Below are positions 10,877-21,158 of a DNA stretch of 64,000 bases, one piece after another. Positions within the stretch are counted from its first letter, which is position 1. Each line of letters begins with the position of its first letter. Source of the stretch: Bagarius yarrelli (taxonomy: Eukaryota > Chordata > Actinopteri > Siluriformes > Sisoridae). The stretch is taken from positions 274,501-338,500 of the forward strand of contig VCAZ01000001.1 of NCBI GenBank assembly GCA_005784505.1, in the 5' to 3' direction. Position numbers and translations under genes: made by a program. Under the pieces are notes generated by a model. The model saw only the letters and a program-made list of their open reading frames with translations, did not search any database and was not told the origin of the DNA.

Positions 10877-12589
10877 ATGCCGGCGCACGGCGTTGAAGGC
10901 ATGGGGCTGGAGAAGCTCACACGCCGGCACGCGTTTAAACTGTGTCCGGGGATGGAGTGCTCAGTGGAGGAGTGCGCTGAGGCAGTCGGACAGGTGGTGG
11001 GGAGTGAAAGCATGAAATGCGCGTCGAGGATGAATAATGGAGTGGTGTTTTTTGTGGACAGTTTCGCTAAAGTCGCTACAGTGATTGAACAGGGGGTGGT
11101 TATTAACGGTACATTCATTCAAGCGGTAGCGCTCGTAAATCCCGCAAAAAAGGTGATTTTATCGCAGGTGCCACCGTTTATAACCAACGACATGTTAGAG
11201 AGGGAACTCTCGAGACATGGACAACTAATGTCACCGATTAAACTCCTGTCTCTGGGCTGTAGATCCCCGCAGTTAAGACATGTGATGTCTTTTAGAAGAC
11301 AGGTGTTTATGGTGCTGAAAAATAACAACGAGGAGTTAAACTTGGTGCTTAAATTTAAAGTTGATAATTACGATTACAACGTTTATGTGAGTACCGAAAG
11401 GATGAAATGCTTTGGTTGTGGAATGGAGGGTCACCTCATCCGCGCCTGTCCAGAAAAAATCACTGTCCAAAATAATAACGAGAACAAAGCACAAGATAAT
11501 TCAGATAAATCTCACAGACACACACAGAACAACTTAAATGAATCTCAGGGACAAACAGAGGACAAAACAGACAATTCTCAAAGACAAAAACAGAACAAAA
11601 ATCAGGGACAAATCCAAAATGAACTAAATGAGTCTCAAGGACCAGAACAAAGTGAAGTAAATGAAACTCAAGAAAAAACAGATGAATCGGATAAAGATCA
11701 AGGGCAAAAGCAGGATAAAGAAAAGGATGATCAGGGGCAAAAATTGAAGAGAAATCAAATGAGTGTAATGAAAAAAACCGAAATGAGCCAAACGAATCCC
11801 AGGGACAAAAACACACTAAAGGTAACGAACAAAGACAAAACGAGTCAAATGAATCTCAGGGACAAAAACACAGTAAAGGTAACGAACAAAGACAAAACGA
11901 GTCAAATGAATCTCAGGGACAAAAACACAGTAAAGGTAACGAACAAAGACAAAATGAGTCAAATGAATCGCAGGGACAAAAACAGATACTAGAACTAAAT
12001 AATACTAAAAAGAAGCAAATAAGCAAAGCTCAGCCTTTAGACCGGGCTGCACGAGAGGATTCTGTTGAGATAGATAGTGACAGTGACAGTGACAGTGACA
12101 GTGAATTAAGAAATAGCACACTAAAAGACATAGAGGAGACAGCAGGTCCACTAGACGAAGAAAGCGAAATGCTTGTAGATGACAACTTCAATGTAGATAA
12201 AGAGGGGAAAAAAAGAGAAAAAGTAGAGATAGTGGGCATCAGTTAAACAAAAAAAGTATCTGCTCCGTACGGTTTCCCAAACTCCTGATAGCGATGTTGA
12301 GGTGAGCTCTGACGAGGACTCTCTTGATCCTTTGCAGTGGCTGTCCCCTCAAAAAAAGGGCTACTCTTTACTGAGCATCAAGAACTTTCTAAAAAGCGCT
12401 AAAGGAGCTAGAAACCTAAAGATTGAGAACGCGTTTCCAGACCTACAACTCTTCATTGATTCGGTAAAGCATTTTCAGAGATGTGCTGAAAACGAAGGAG
12501 AGAAAAGTTTTACAGAGCAAGAAATTCTCCGCTTGAGGAAACTTGTATTAAAGGCAAAAAGACAGCTGGAGAACGGTGAAGACGTGTAG
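10877..12589 (+). pseudogene. LINE ORF1, gag-like zinc-knuckle protein, frameshifted
   Basis: The start ATG at 10877 opens a 371-codon frame that includes a CCHC knuckle (CFGCGMEGHLIRACP, from about 11407). Nucleic-acid binding by an ORF1 knuckle protein is the expected role in the retrotransposition particle. Beyond it lies a Gln/Asn/Lys-rich segment of near-perfect 57-bp tandem repeats (units starting 11821, 11878 and 11935). The repeats read most naturally as NESQGQKHSKGNEQRQ in a different frame from the N-terminal part, pointing to loss of one A in the A-run near 11737. An acidic Asp-Ser repeat follows (12072-12105), then after another shift a C-terminal segment (SLDPLQWLSPQKKG) ending at TAG 12587-12589. 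The gene is broken. Confidence 0.75.
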
Positions 12590-12639
12590 GATGGCCAGTC
12601 CGAGTCTTTTCTGTGGTGTTTTTCTTTTGCGTGTGTGTT

Positions 12640-15600
12640 ATGAATAGTTTAAAAATAGGAAGTCTAAATCTGAATGGCGCAAGAGAAGAAAGAAAAAGGG
12701 CTTCTTTCTTCAAATTGTGCTCCATTAAAAAAATAGACATCATTTTAGTACAGGAAACTCACAGCACTGCTGATAATGAGGTTGACTGGAAGAGAGAATG
12801 GGAAGGTAAAGCGTTTTTCAGTCACAAAGAGAGTAACAGTTGTGGAGTGGGAATTCTGTTTGCAAAAAGCTTCACACCCCAGTCTGTTGAGAGTGTGGAG
12901 GTAGTTAAAGGACGGCTGTTAAAAATTAAAGCAAGGTATGAAAATGTACAGTTTATTTTTATCACTGTGTACGCTCCAACTGCAGGTACAGAAAGATTGC
13001 TTTTCTTGGACATTGTAAGCAATGTTATCAGAGACTGTAGTGATGAGGATATTGTAATTATTGGTGGTGACTGGAACTGTACAGAAAATAACTTTGATAG
13101 GAATCATTCCGAGCCGCACCCTGCCTCTCGTACTCGCTTGGTCCAGCTGCTAGAGACGCATGATTTGCATGACGTGTGGAGAGGACTAAATGCTAAGCAG
13201 AGGCAGTATACCTGGACACACTGTAAAGACAATGTTTTATCTATGGCGAGACTTGATCGTTTCTATTGCTTCAAAAATCAAAGGAACATTGTTGAAAACT
13301 GCTTTATTAACCCTGTGGGCTTTTCCGATCACTCACTTGTTGTTTTTAGTGTCTTGGTAAAAAATGTAAAGCCCAGAAGTGCCTATTGGCATTTTAATAC
13401 AGCACTACTGGAAGATAAGAATTTTAAAGAAGTCTTTACAGTTTTTTGGAAAAACCATCAAGAAACAAGAAATGCTTTTAGGTCTCTTCAACAATGGTGG
13501 GATTTTGGAAAAGCTCAGATAAAGCAGTTAAGCCAACAATATAATCGCAATGTAACCAGAAATCTAAAGAGAGCAGTAAAAGATCTGGAGTCTGAAGTAG
13601 AGGAACTCCAGAAGTTAGCTGAGTCTACAAAGGATAAGGTGGTTTTCGAAGCACTTAAGTCAAAAAAGTCTGTTTTAACAAACCTGCTAGGATTATCAGC
13701 AAAAGGAGCACTGATCAGGTCTCGGTACAAGAACATAATGGAGATGGATGTGCCATCGCAGTTCTTTTTCGGACTAGAGCTTAAAAATGGTCAAAAAAAT
13801 TGTATCCATAGTTTAAGGTCTGAATCTGGACAGGAACTGCGAAATCAGACGGAAATTCGCAATCACGCGGTCAGTTTTTTTTAGTAAATTGTTTGAATCA
13901 GAGCATCAGGATGAGCCAATGATTGCACAAAGCTTTTACACGGGTCTGCCGCAAGTAAAAGAGGAGAGTGACGCAATGTTGGAAGCGGAGGTTTCCCTAG
14001 AAGAACTTTATGCAGCTTTACAAAGCATGCAGAGGGGAAAAACTCCTGGTTTGGATGGTTTACCGGTGGATTTTTATAAGTTCTTTTGGCCGGTAATTGG
14101 AGAAGATTTGTTGGAGGTTGTGAATGATAGCTTGCTAAATGGAAGATTGCCTTTAAGCTGTAGAAGGGCAGTGCTGACACTGCTGCCAAAACAAGGCGAT
14201 CTGAGGCTCATAAAAAACTGGAGACCCGTGTCTCTGCTGTGCACTGACTACAAACTAATTTCAAAGGTTTTGGCAATCAGACTGAGTAAAGTGATGGTCC
14301 AAGTTATCTCTCCTGATCAGACCTATTGCATTCCTGGCAGGTTGATCTCTGATAACATTGCACTGATACGGGATGTAATAGAAATAGCTAAAATGTTTGA
14401 CCTAAAAATGGGAATAATCTCCATCGACCAAGAAAAAGCATTTGATCGGGTTGAACACAAATATTTATGGGCAACAATGACAGCCTTCGGTTTTCCTCCA
14501 GGTTTAACTAATAAAATCAGGACATTATATTCTGAAGTGTTGTGTGTGTTGAAAATCAATGGTGGTTTGAGCGCTCCTTTTCAAGTCCAGCGAGGGATCA
14601 GACAGGGTTGTCCATTGTCGGGGATGCTTTACTCTTTGGCCTTTGAACCGCTACTGCATAAACTGAGATCTGTTTTACAGGGTGTCGTAGTGGTTGACAA
14701 TCAAAGAGACGTTGACATGTTAACATCCATTGTAGATCAATATGGCAAAATTTCCTCAGCCAAGGTAAATTGGGGTAAAAGTGAGGCTGTCAGTATTGGA
14801 GTGTCGGACAAAAGTATTCATTTGCCAGTGGGTTTAAATTGGAAGATAAGGGGGGGGTTAAAATACTTGGGTGTGTTTTTGGGTGATGAAACGTTTGCTC
14901 TTAAAAACTGGGAAGGTGCTCTTGAGAGGATAAAGGGGAGACTTAACAAATGGAAGTGGATTTTACCAAAAGTATCGTATAGGGGTAGAATTTTGTGGCA
15001 TCGGCTGTCTTGTGTTGATCCTCCTACTAACTTTCTAGCAAAAATTCAAGCAATGCTGGTTGACTTTTTCTGGGACCGATTGCATTGGACACCACAAAGT
15101 GTATTATTCCTGCCAAAAGATGAAGGAGGACAAGGATTAATCCATCTGGGCAGCAGAGGAGCGTCTTTTCGCTTACAGTTCGTGCAGAGGTTCCTGTGGG
15201 GTCCTGCAGATCTGGTGTGGAGACCGCTGGTATGCACAATCTTCAACAAGCTTGGTGGCCTAGGCTTAGACAGAACTTTGTTTCTGATGGACTTAAGTCG
15301 TATCAACGCTTCTGGACTGCCAAGCTTCTACTGCGGACTGTTGAAAGTCTGGAACCTGTTCATTAAGAAGAGGACAGAACATCACAGCTCACTGTACTGG
15401 CTTCTTCAGGAGCCAGTAGTGTATGGAACTCGTCTGAGTGAAGCCTGTCAAATTGGACCCAGTTTAAGCGGACGTTTTTGTATGTCAAAGGTTATGACTT
15501 TGGGACAGGTGGTTCGTTTGACAGGTGCAAACATGGACAATGCTTGTTCACTGGTGTCTCATTTAAAGGTGCATTCGGTCCGAACAATAACTCTGTTGCT

Positions 15601-15785
15601 TAGAAAGTGGAAGGACGCTTGTTCTGTTTTCTTTTTGTAAAGGTTCTGTGCAACCCAGTGCTGATGAGTGTTTTCCCTCAATGAGGATCTTCCCAGATTT
15701 TAAGGACTGTACAGGCTTCTTTCTGAAGTCGGAGCGTTTAAATGTTTTGGCGCATAACGCACCGGAAATTGCTGTATAGACTAAT
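12640..15785 (+). pseudogene. LINE ORF2, endonuclease-reverse transcriptase, inactivated
   Basis: The frame begins MNSLKIGSLNLNG at 12640. Endonuclease landmarks are present: VQETHS, GGDWNC, ARLDRFYC and SDHSLVVF. The frame breaks at a run of eight T at 13874-13881 (one T too many) and resumes as SKLFESEHQDE. Reverse-transcriptase blocks follow: GKTPGLDGLP, NWRPVSLL, SIDQEKAFDRV (motif A) and GIRQGCPLSGMLYSLAFEP (motif B). The catalytic Tyr-x-Asp-Asp motif C is absent: sequence passes from LRSVLQGV directly to VVVDNQRDVD near 14690, which implies an internal deletion. A second short deletion is likely near 14995 (GRILWHRL). A stop at 15638-15640 ends the long frame, and recognisable remnants (FPDFKDCTGFFLK) continue in another frame to about 15785. 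Confidence 0.85.
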
Positions 15786-15800
15786 GCATAAGGAGGGATG

Positions 15801-16404
15801 AGCATAAACATGAGCAAAACTAAAAAAAAGATAAAAGATAATGTAATATATAATATTTAAATAACATACAGAATATAACTTCATTTGAAAAAACCCTATA
15901 AATATAAAAACAATAATTATGGTACAGATTGAATAAGAAATCCATATCTGCCATGACAACAAAGAAATTTAATTGATGGTGATTCCCAAATTAGCTTGCT
16001 AACACAACCAATGCAATTCAATAGAGTCTGCACACACGAGTTAGAAGAGCCAACCTCTAGATAGCTTCTTTGTTCACCTTTTTAGCAGCAAAACATGGTT
16101 TTATCTTAATCTGTAATGCCAAAAAAGATTAGAAAATTAATGGCAACAGAAAAAAATGAGCAGAATTTTAAGCAGTGTGTCAATGCTTGTCCATGAATTT
16201 ATTTCAGGCATCACACATCTGCAATGTATTTGCTACCTAGGGGTGGAGCATTGTTTGCTTCTTTAATTAGGGTCAGACACAAGTCGCTCAGGTTCCGCTG
16301 TTGCCAAAGCATATAATTTTTATAGACAATTGGCTCTGATGCACCCTCAGCTCGAACTATAGAAGCGGCCACAGCTCTTAGCAAAGAGTCTTACAACTGA
16401 CTCT
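15801..16404. other. Non-coding spacer
   Basis: AT-rich DNA between the truncated LINE and the next SINE; no feature recognised. Confidence 0.55.
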
Positions 16405-16582
16405 ACATTTACAGTATTTGGCAGACGCCCTTATCCAGAGCAACTTACAATATTCCTTGTTATACAACTGAGGGTTAAGGGCCTTGCTCAGGGGTCCAAC
16501 AGCAGTGGCTTGCCAGAGCTGGGAATCGAACCCACAACCTTCGGGTTGGTAATCCAACACCTTAACCATGAGCCACCACTTC
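16405..16582 (-). repeat. V-type tRNA-derived SINE, near full length
   Basis: In reverse orientation it carries the tail GCATTTGGCAGACG / TTATCCAGAGC, the central TGAGCAAGGCCCTTAACC block and the tRNA-like head with B box GGGTTCGATTCCC. This places it in the V-SINE superfamily (zebrafish HE1/DANA relatives). Confidence 0.88.
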
Positions 16583-16637
16583 CACTCTCCATTTATAAAT
16601 ATCAATCAAATTGAGTGTTTTAATGATTGTTTAATAT

Positions 16638-16732
16638 TGTTGTTTCTATGGTATTTCTGTAAAGCTGCTTTGAAATAATCCTGATTGTTAAAAGCGCTAA
16701 ATAAATGAAGGTGACTTGACTTGACTTGGTGT
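16638..16732 (+). repeat. Teleost interspersed-repeat tail
   Basis: The sequence GTAAAGCTGCTTTGAAATAA...AAAAGCGCTAAATAAATGAAGGTGACTTGACTTGACTT matches the tail of a common fish repeat. An inverted copy lies at about 18940-19030 (TTTTATTTGTTTGGCG...CAAAGCAGCTTTACA). Confidence 0.6.
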
Positions 16733-16734
16733 AG

Positions 16735-17360
16735 GGACAAACAGAAGGACCCTGCCTAACTGATCCAGTGCTGGAGTTCCTGCAAGAAAGGTTCTCTGCG
16801 GGTCTAAAAGCCTCTACCCTTGAGCTATACATTTCAGCCATAGCTGTCTTCTGCGCCCTGGTTTCTTTGTGGCACAAGAAGGTTAAGGCTTGCTCGGCAA
16901 CTGAGGTTTCTGTCATAGCTATGGCGGAGGTTCACTAAGCCCCCCTACGAACCACTGGAGGACGCCTTGGACAGGCACCTATGAAAACAGTGTTGATTTC
17001 CTTATTAGGTCTCTCTGCATTTATCTGAACAGTTCTACAACCTGGATCCGGCCTTGACTCCGGGCTCCAGGGTTCTTGTGTCACACAGTCCCCATACATA
17101 ACACAGGGCAATGACTAGGTGCTATGGTGGCGCAGGTATTTCGTTTCCAAAGCATTTCGACACAGCTCAAATTCCTGAAGGAGAACGTCTCCAGGTTATG
17201 CATGTAACCATAGTTTCCCAAGTGAACGAAACAAAACAATGCATGCAAAACACCAGCATCATAAAGTGCTAAACGTGAGTCTTCCAGGGTGCATTGCCAC
17301 TCGTTGCTGACGTTACTCACCCATGATGTAATGCTCTCTGATTGGTCGCATTACACATGT
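16735..17360 (+). mobile_element. DIRS-type retrotransposon remnant (tyrosine recombinase)
   Basis: One frame reads DPVLEFLQERFSAGLKASTL then LYISAIAVFCAL, which is the core-binding segment of a DIRS-type tyrosine recombinase. Near 17035 a second fragment (FYNLDP / TPGSRVL in shifted frames) matches the recombinase C-terminal end. The following GTGCTATGGTGGCGCAGGTATTTCG...CTGAAGGAGAACGTCTCCAGGTTA is shared with the DIRS remnant at about 27550-27680. The catalytic middle is missing. The remnant is non-functional. Confidence 0.65.
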
Positions 17361-17364
17361 GCAG

Positions 17365-17548
17365 GAAAGTGGTAGCGCAGTGATTGATTGGTAATAGGAT
17401 AATTAGACATATGGTTCGATTTCCAGCACCCCCAAATTGCCACTGCTGGGCCCCTAAACAAGGCCCTTAACTCCCAATTGCTCAGTTGTTTAAAAGAAAA
17501 ACATGTCACTTTAAATAAGGGCGTCTGCCAAATTTCACAAATATAAAT
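17365..17548 (+). repeat. V-type tRNA-derived SINE, diverged
   Basis: Head GTGGTAGCGCAGTG, B-box-like GGTTCGATTTCC, central CTGCTGGGCCCCTAAACAAGGCCC and tail GGGCGTCTGCCAAATTT are all recognisable in forward orientation. Confidence 0.75.
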
Positions 17549-17599
17549 GCTTTAGGGCAAAGGTTATCAAAGATACGAAAAATAAGATAAGATGTGCAA

Positions 17600-17715
17600 A
17601 TACATTTACAGCATTTGGCAGACGTTCTTATCCAGAGTGACTTACATTTATACAACTGAGCAACTGGGGGTTAAGGGCCTTGCTCAGAGGCCCAGCAGTG
17701 GTGGCTTGGTAAAGG
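17600..17715 (-). repeat. V-type SINE, 3' half only
   Basis: Reverse-oriented tail and central block (ACAGCATTTGGCAGACG, TTAAGGGCCTTGCTCAGAGG). The tRNA-like head is cut off at TGGTGGCTTGGTAAAG. Confidence 0.78.
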
Positions 17716-18299
17716 TGGGACCACTTCCCCTGTCCCACCATGTCACTACAAATAGAGAGTAGGGACAGTAGCATGTATAAATACAGAAGAAAAAGAAAAA
17801 CAATACAATAGTAGCACTTCCAACTAATTGTTCTATGTCTGATAAATTGCACTAGGGTAATATTGCACAGTTTAAAAAAAGTGTTATTACACTGTTGCTA
17901 TTGCATGAAAATATAAGATATTATAAGTGTTCAATATGGAGACTGGTTCAATGGTTCAGCTCTAAAGCTATAGTCTAAAAGCAGAACCTTCGATATCGCT
18001 CTTTTAGACACTTAATATGTAACAGTCTGTCACTGAAGGAGCTGCTCAGAGATAAAATTGTTTCATACAGGGGGTAAGAGTCACCACCTCCTGCACAGTG
18101 TCCAGGGGGGTCCCCAGAACTGGGCTGGCCTTCTATAATAACTAGTCCAGTCTCTTCCTGTCTGCAGTAGAGATGCCGCTGCACCAACATACCACTCCAT
18201 AAAAGATGGCTGAGTCTAGTTTGTTGGTCAAAGAGGTCACCCTCTCAATATACTTTTTCCTGAATGTTCACTGTGATACTAATGAGTGTTTTTTCCTGC

Positions 18300-18935
18300 G
18301 GAGCTCCACTAACGGTTCTTTTGTCCGTCCCGCAAGATGCGGTTCCATTGGCACCAATGGACCTAAGTCTCGAAAATACTTTTGAACCTTTGCCCGGTGC
18401 CCGGTGAATCACGTATCCCTTAACCCAGACAAATGGTCCTTAGTAGCCACTGGGAGGCACTGGACAGGCTGCCCCAAGCCCCCAGATACCTCGTCAGCAG
18501 TTCCTGCAGAGACACGCTTAGAGTACTTTGAGTGGGATCGCTGTGGCTACTGGGGAAGGGGCAGTGCTTGGAGGTCGAACGTCCTTCCCGGTGCACAACT
18601 TACCCATGAGTCCACAGCTGATGCCACTGATAAAAGGGTTAGCCGGTGGAGAAGAAGAGAAGGAATTTGCTCTTTCTGTGACCAGGTAGCAGCCGAGGTA
18701 AGATGCATGCTCGTCCCCGTTACCCTTTTGTTGGAGCAGCCAAACTGGTCCGTGTCCTTCTCCCTGGGTCGCCTGTGTCAGAAACATTTCAAAGCCTTGC
18801 AATGGTTTTTAGTGCTTTCCTGGTGGGCTGGTGTTGCCACCTTTTTGTGAGCCGACGGTGCTTCTGGCCTGTGCCCGGTAAACCTGCAGGATGGCCATGG
18901 CGTGAAGGACAAATGCAACCTGTCCAAAGTCAGTA
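18300..18935 (+). other. GC-richer block with an unassigned 148-codon open frame
   Basis: The region is compositionally distinct from its AT-rich surroundings. It has an open frame from 18404 to 18850, containing RWRRREGICSFCDQVAAEV and LLEQPNWSVSFSLG, and overlapping frames on both strands. I do not recognise the product. The position inside a transposon-rich interval suggests a remnant of a mobile element (gag- or recombinase-associated), but no catalytic motif is visible. Confidence 0.3.
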
Positions 18936-18937
18936 TA

Positions 18938-19032
18938 ATTAAATTTTATTTGTTTGGCGGTTTTTACAATGGTAATTGTCACAAAGCAGCTTTACACAAT
19001 CGAAGATTATAAGATTAAAATGAAACAGAAAT
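18938..19032 (-). repeat. Teleost interspersed-repeat tail, inverted copy
   Basis: AAATTTTATTTGTTTGGCGGTTTTTACAATGGTAATTGTCACAAAGCAGC is the complement-type partner of the tail at 16638-16732. Confidence 0.55.
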
Positions 19033-20006
19033 CAGTTCGTCCCTTCGCCACAAGTGCAGAAGAAAACTTACACGCCTAGGATGGGAGTCTTGGACGACCC
19101 CTTCATTATTAATGTGTTCACTTTATTTAAAGTACATATTTATAAAAGGTTTATTGGAAATTTTCATTTAACTTACAGGGATTTTTTATATAAAATGCTA
19201 GATAAAAACCAACTAGTCCATTGATATTTCACATTTATCAAAGAAAAATAATGCCTTTCCCCAGGTGTCGAGGGCGTTGGCAAACAAATTTGTAAAACAA
19301 AAGCTGTGCGCTAAGATGACACCTCTGCAGTACAAAAACAATTTTCATATACAAAACAGAGGAGTTGCAAAAAATACCTTAAAGTGAGATATCTGCCCAC
19401 ACGTGTCATTAACTACTCATGTCTCAAGATAAGCAATGTATGTTATATAGTTCAAATATATGACATTTTTAAATTTTGTTTTTTATATATAAAAAAGAAC
19501 ACTGACAAAAAAAAAGTTATATTTCCATGTGTATTTTAAATGACAGTATGCTTATTGTCACTTGTGTTATAATAGATTATCTAAAGCCTAAAAAATGATT
19601 TATGGACATACACTGAGCAAATAATACACCGAGCAGTGATTAGGCTCCAAATACACAGAAACTTTACTAAACATAGTTTTTGTGTTGGTGTTGGATACAT
19701 TTGGTAAACAAATGTCGAAATCCCTGTGCAAATAAAGAAAATACAGACTGCTATATGACCAATGCTAAAAACCAAAATCTTAAAAAACCATCAGTAAGTC
19801 AAATATTGTGCCTATTTGCTATTTTTAAAGAAAATTAAAAGCAGTGCAAAACAAACCACAGTGACGTGCATTTCTCTTTTGCATAGTTTTCATTTTCCTA
19901 ATAAAGATTTCTTTTGCATCAATTTGTTTCCTTTAGTCTTTAAATAGCAGATTCTTCTCCCCTTCCATAAAACACCTTTCATTTGAAGACTCAAACACAT
20001 TGAGAG
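19033..20006. other. Upstream region of lectin copy 2
   Basis: AT-rich DNA without a recognised gene. A promoter must lie here if the second lectin copy is expressed, but I see no convincing TATA box at a defined distance. Confidence 0.45.
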
Positions 20007-20744
20007 ATGAAGTCTGCTCAATTTTTCTTTTTCTTGGCTGCTCTAACAGGAGCAACATGTCTCATTAGAAGAAAACATGTTCTTGTAAGCATAAATTCGT
20101 CTTGGTTTAATGCTCAGACACACTGCAGACAAAACTATGTCGACCTTTCCACTCTCGACAGTGAAGAAGAATTGAGTAAATTCAAATTGGATGTAAGAAA
20201 TAATGTTGTAAGAAGTTGGATTGGACTTAACAAGAGACCAGATCAGATGGACTTCAGTCAGTGGTCTGATGGAACTGTGTTTAAATTTGCCCTATGGCAA
20301 AGTGGTAAACCAGACAACAAAGCCACTGAACACTGTGCTTCTGCATACAATGCTCAGCTTAATGATTATGGATGTGAAAATCTGATACCGTTTGTTTGCT
20401 ACACATGGGAGCCCACACTAATCTTTGTTCAAGATCTGAAGACCTGGTATGAGGCACTGGTACACTGTAGGACCTGGTACACTGAGCTGATAAGTCTGAG
20501 CACAGAGAGAGATTTCTTATTAGTCAACGCCAAATTTACAGTATTACAGAGTGTTAGTGTGTGGACCGGGCTGAACTTTCTGGACGGCTCATGGTTTTGG
20601 TCGAACAATGAAACTGTAATGAACCCAAACTCACTGCCTTCATGTCCCATCAAACCTTTCCATTGTGGAGCCAAAGTCGGAGGTACCATCTTGGAGAACG
20701 CAGACTGTATGAAGAAAATGAGCTTCATCTGCTACCAGTTTTGA
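20007..20744 (+). CDS. Secreted C-type lectin with two CTLDs, copy 2
   Basis: A single uninterrupted frame of 245 residues. Residues 1-18 (MKSAQFFFFLAALTGATC) form a signal peptide. CTLD1 spans about 20-132 (WFNAQTHCRQNY, WIGLNKR, QWSDGT, CENLIPFVC) and CTLD2 about 135-245 (WTGLNF, WSNNET, CMKKMSFICYQF). In CTLD1 the carbohydrate-selectivity tripeptide position reads KPD rather than EPN or QPD, and the Trp-Asn-Asp site reads LND. CTLD2 lacks both motifs, so calcium-dependent sugar binding is doubtful, at least for CTLD2. Proteins of this layout in fish are secreted or receptor-related lectins of innate immunity (family knowledge); the ligand is unknown. The whole coding region is in one exon. 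A donor-like GGGTATGT follows the stop and a 3'UTR exon is at 20950. Confidence 0.85.
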   Translation: MKSAQFFFFLAALTGATCLIRRKHVLVSINSSWFNAQTHCRQNYVDLSTLDSEEELSKFKLDVRNNVVRSWIGLNKRPDQMDFSQWSDGTVFKFALWQSGKPDNKATEHCASAYNAQLNDYGCENLIPFVCYTWEPTLIFVQDLKTWYEALVHCRTWYTELISLSTERDFLLVNAKFTVLQSVSVWTGLNFLDGSWFWSNNETVMNPNSLPSCPIKPFHCGAKVGGTILENADCMKKMSFICYQF

Positions 20745-20833
20745 GGGTATGTTTATCATTTACTATTTTTATCTACAGTAAATGTCAAAAAGGTAAGCAG
20801 TATTTTAGTTTGATTTATTTTTAATTATATTTT

Positions 20834-20862
20834 TACAGCATTTGGCAGACGCTCCTATTTTA
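20834..20862 (-). repeat. SINE tail fragment
   Basis: TTTTTACAGCATTTGGCAGACGC matches the 3' tail of the local V-type SINE, within the 3'UTR intron of lectin copy 2. Confidence 0.55.
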
Positions 20863-20949
20863 TTCATGGTAATGTATCCTGTGAATAACGTTGTATAAAG
20901 ATATTTTAAAATTCAACTGAAATAAAAGGGGTTTGTCGTTCTTTTGCAG

Positions 20950-21040
20950 AAGCGTGACATGAAACAGGAAGATGACAAGATGAAGACTCAGAAAAGGAGA
21001 GATTTTTGATGATTTGTATTGAATAAATCCCTGTGTGCCT
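20950..21040 (+). other. 3'UTR exon of lectin copy 2 with AATAAA
   Basis: The exon starts after a TTCTTTTGCAG acceptor and carries AATAAA at 21022-21027. It is alignable with the stretch at 8982-9045 behind lectin copy 1. Confidence 0.55.
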
Positions 21041-21124
21041 GTGTGAGTCTGTGAGTGACTAGTGCAGTTGTGGCAAATTCTTTCTTTATATATGTTTATT
21101 TTGTGTGTGATTTTCTTTCATAAT

Positions 21125-21158
<34 letters not shown>

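Larger units (their letters stand above)
10674..15800 (+). mobile_element. Tx1-clade LINE, decayed, 3'-truncated
   Basis: This is a non-LTR retrotransposon with a 5'UTR of about 200 bp, ORF1 (zinc-knuckle protein) and ORF2 (APE-type endonuclease plus reverse transcriptase). ORF2 resembles the Xenopus Tx1 family in layout and motifs. The 5' end starts directly at the end of a long TC tract. The coding sequence decays after about 15785 with no poly(A) tail or 3'UTR I can recognise, so the 3' third of ORF2 appears lost. ORF1 carries a frameshift and ORF2 a frameshift plus two deletions. The element is dead but 5'-complete, the opposite of the usual 5' truncation. Confidence 0.85.
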
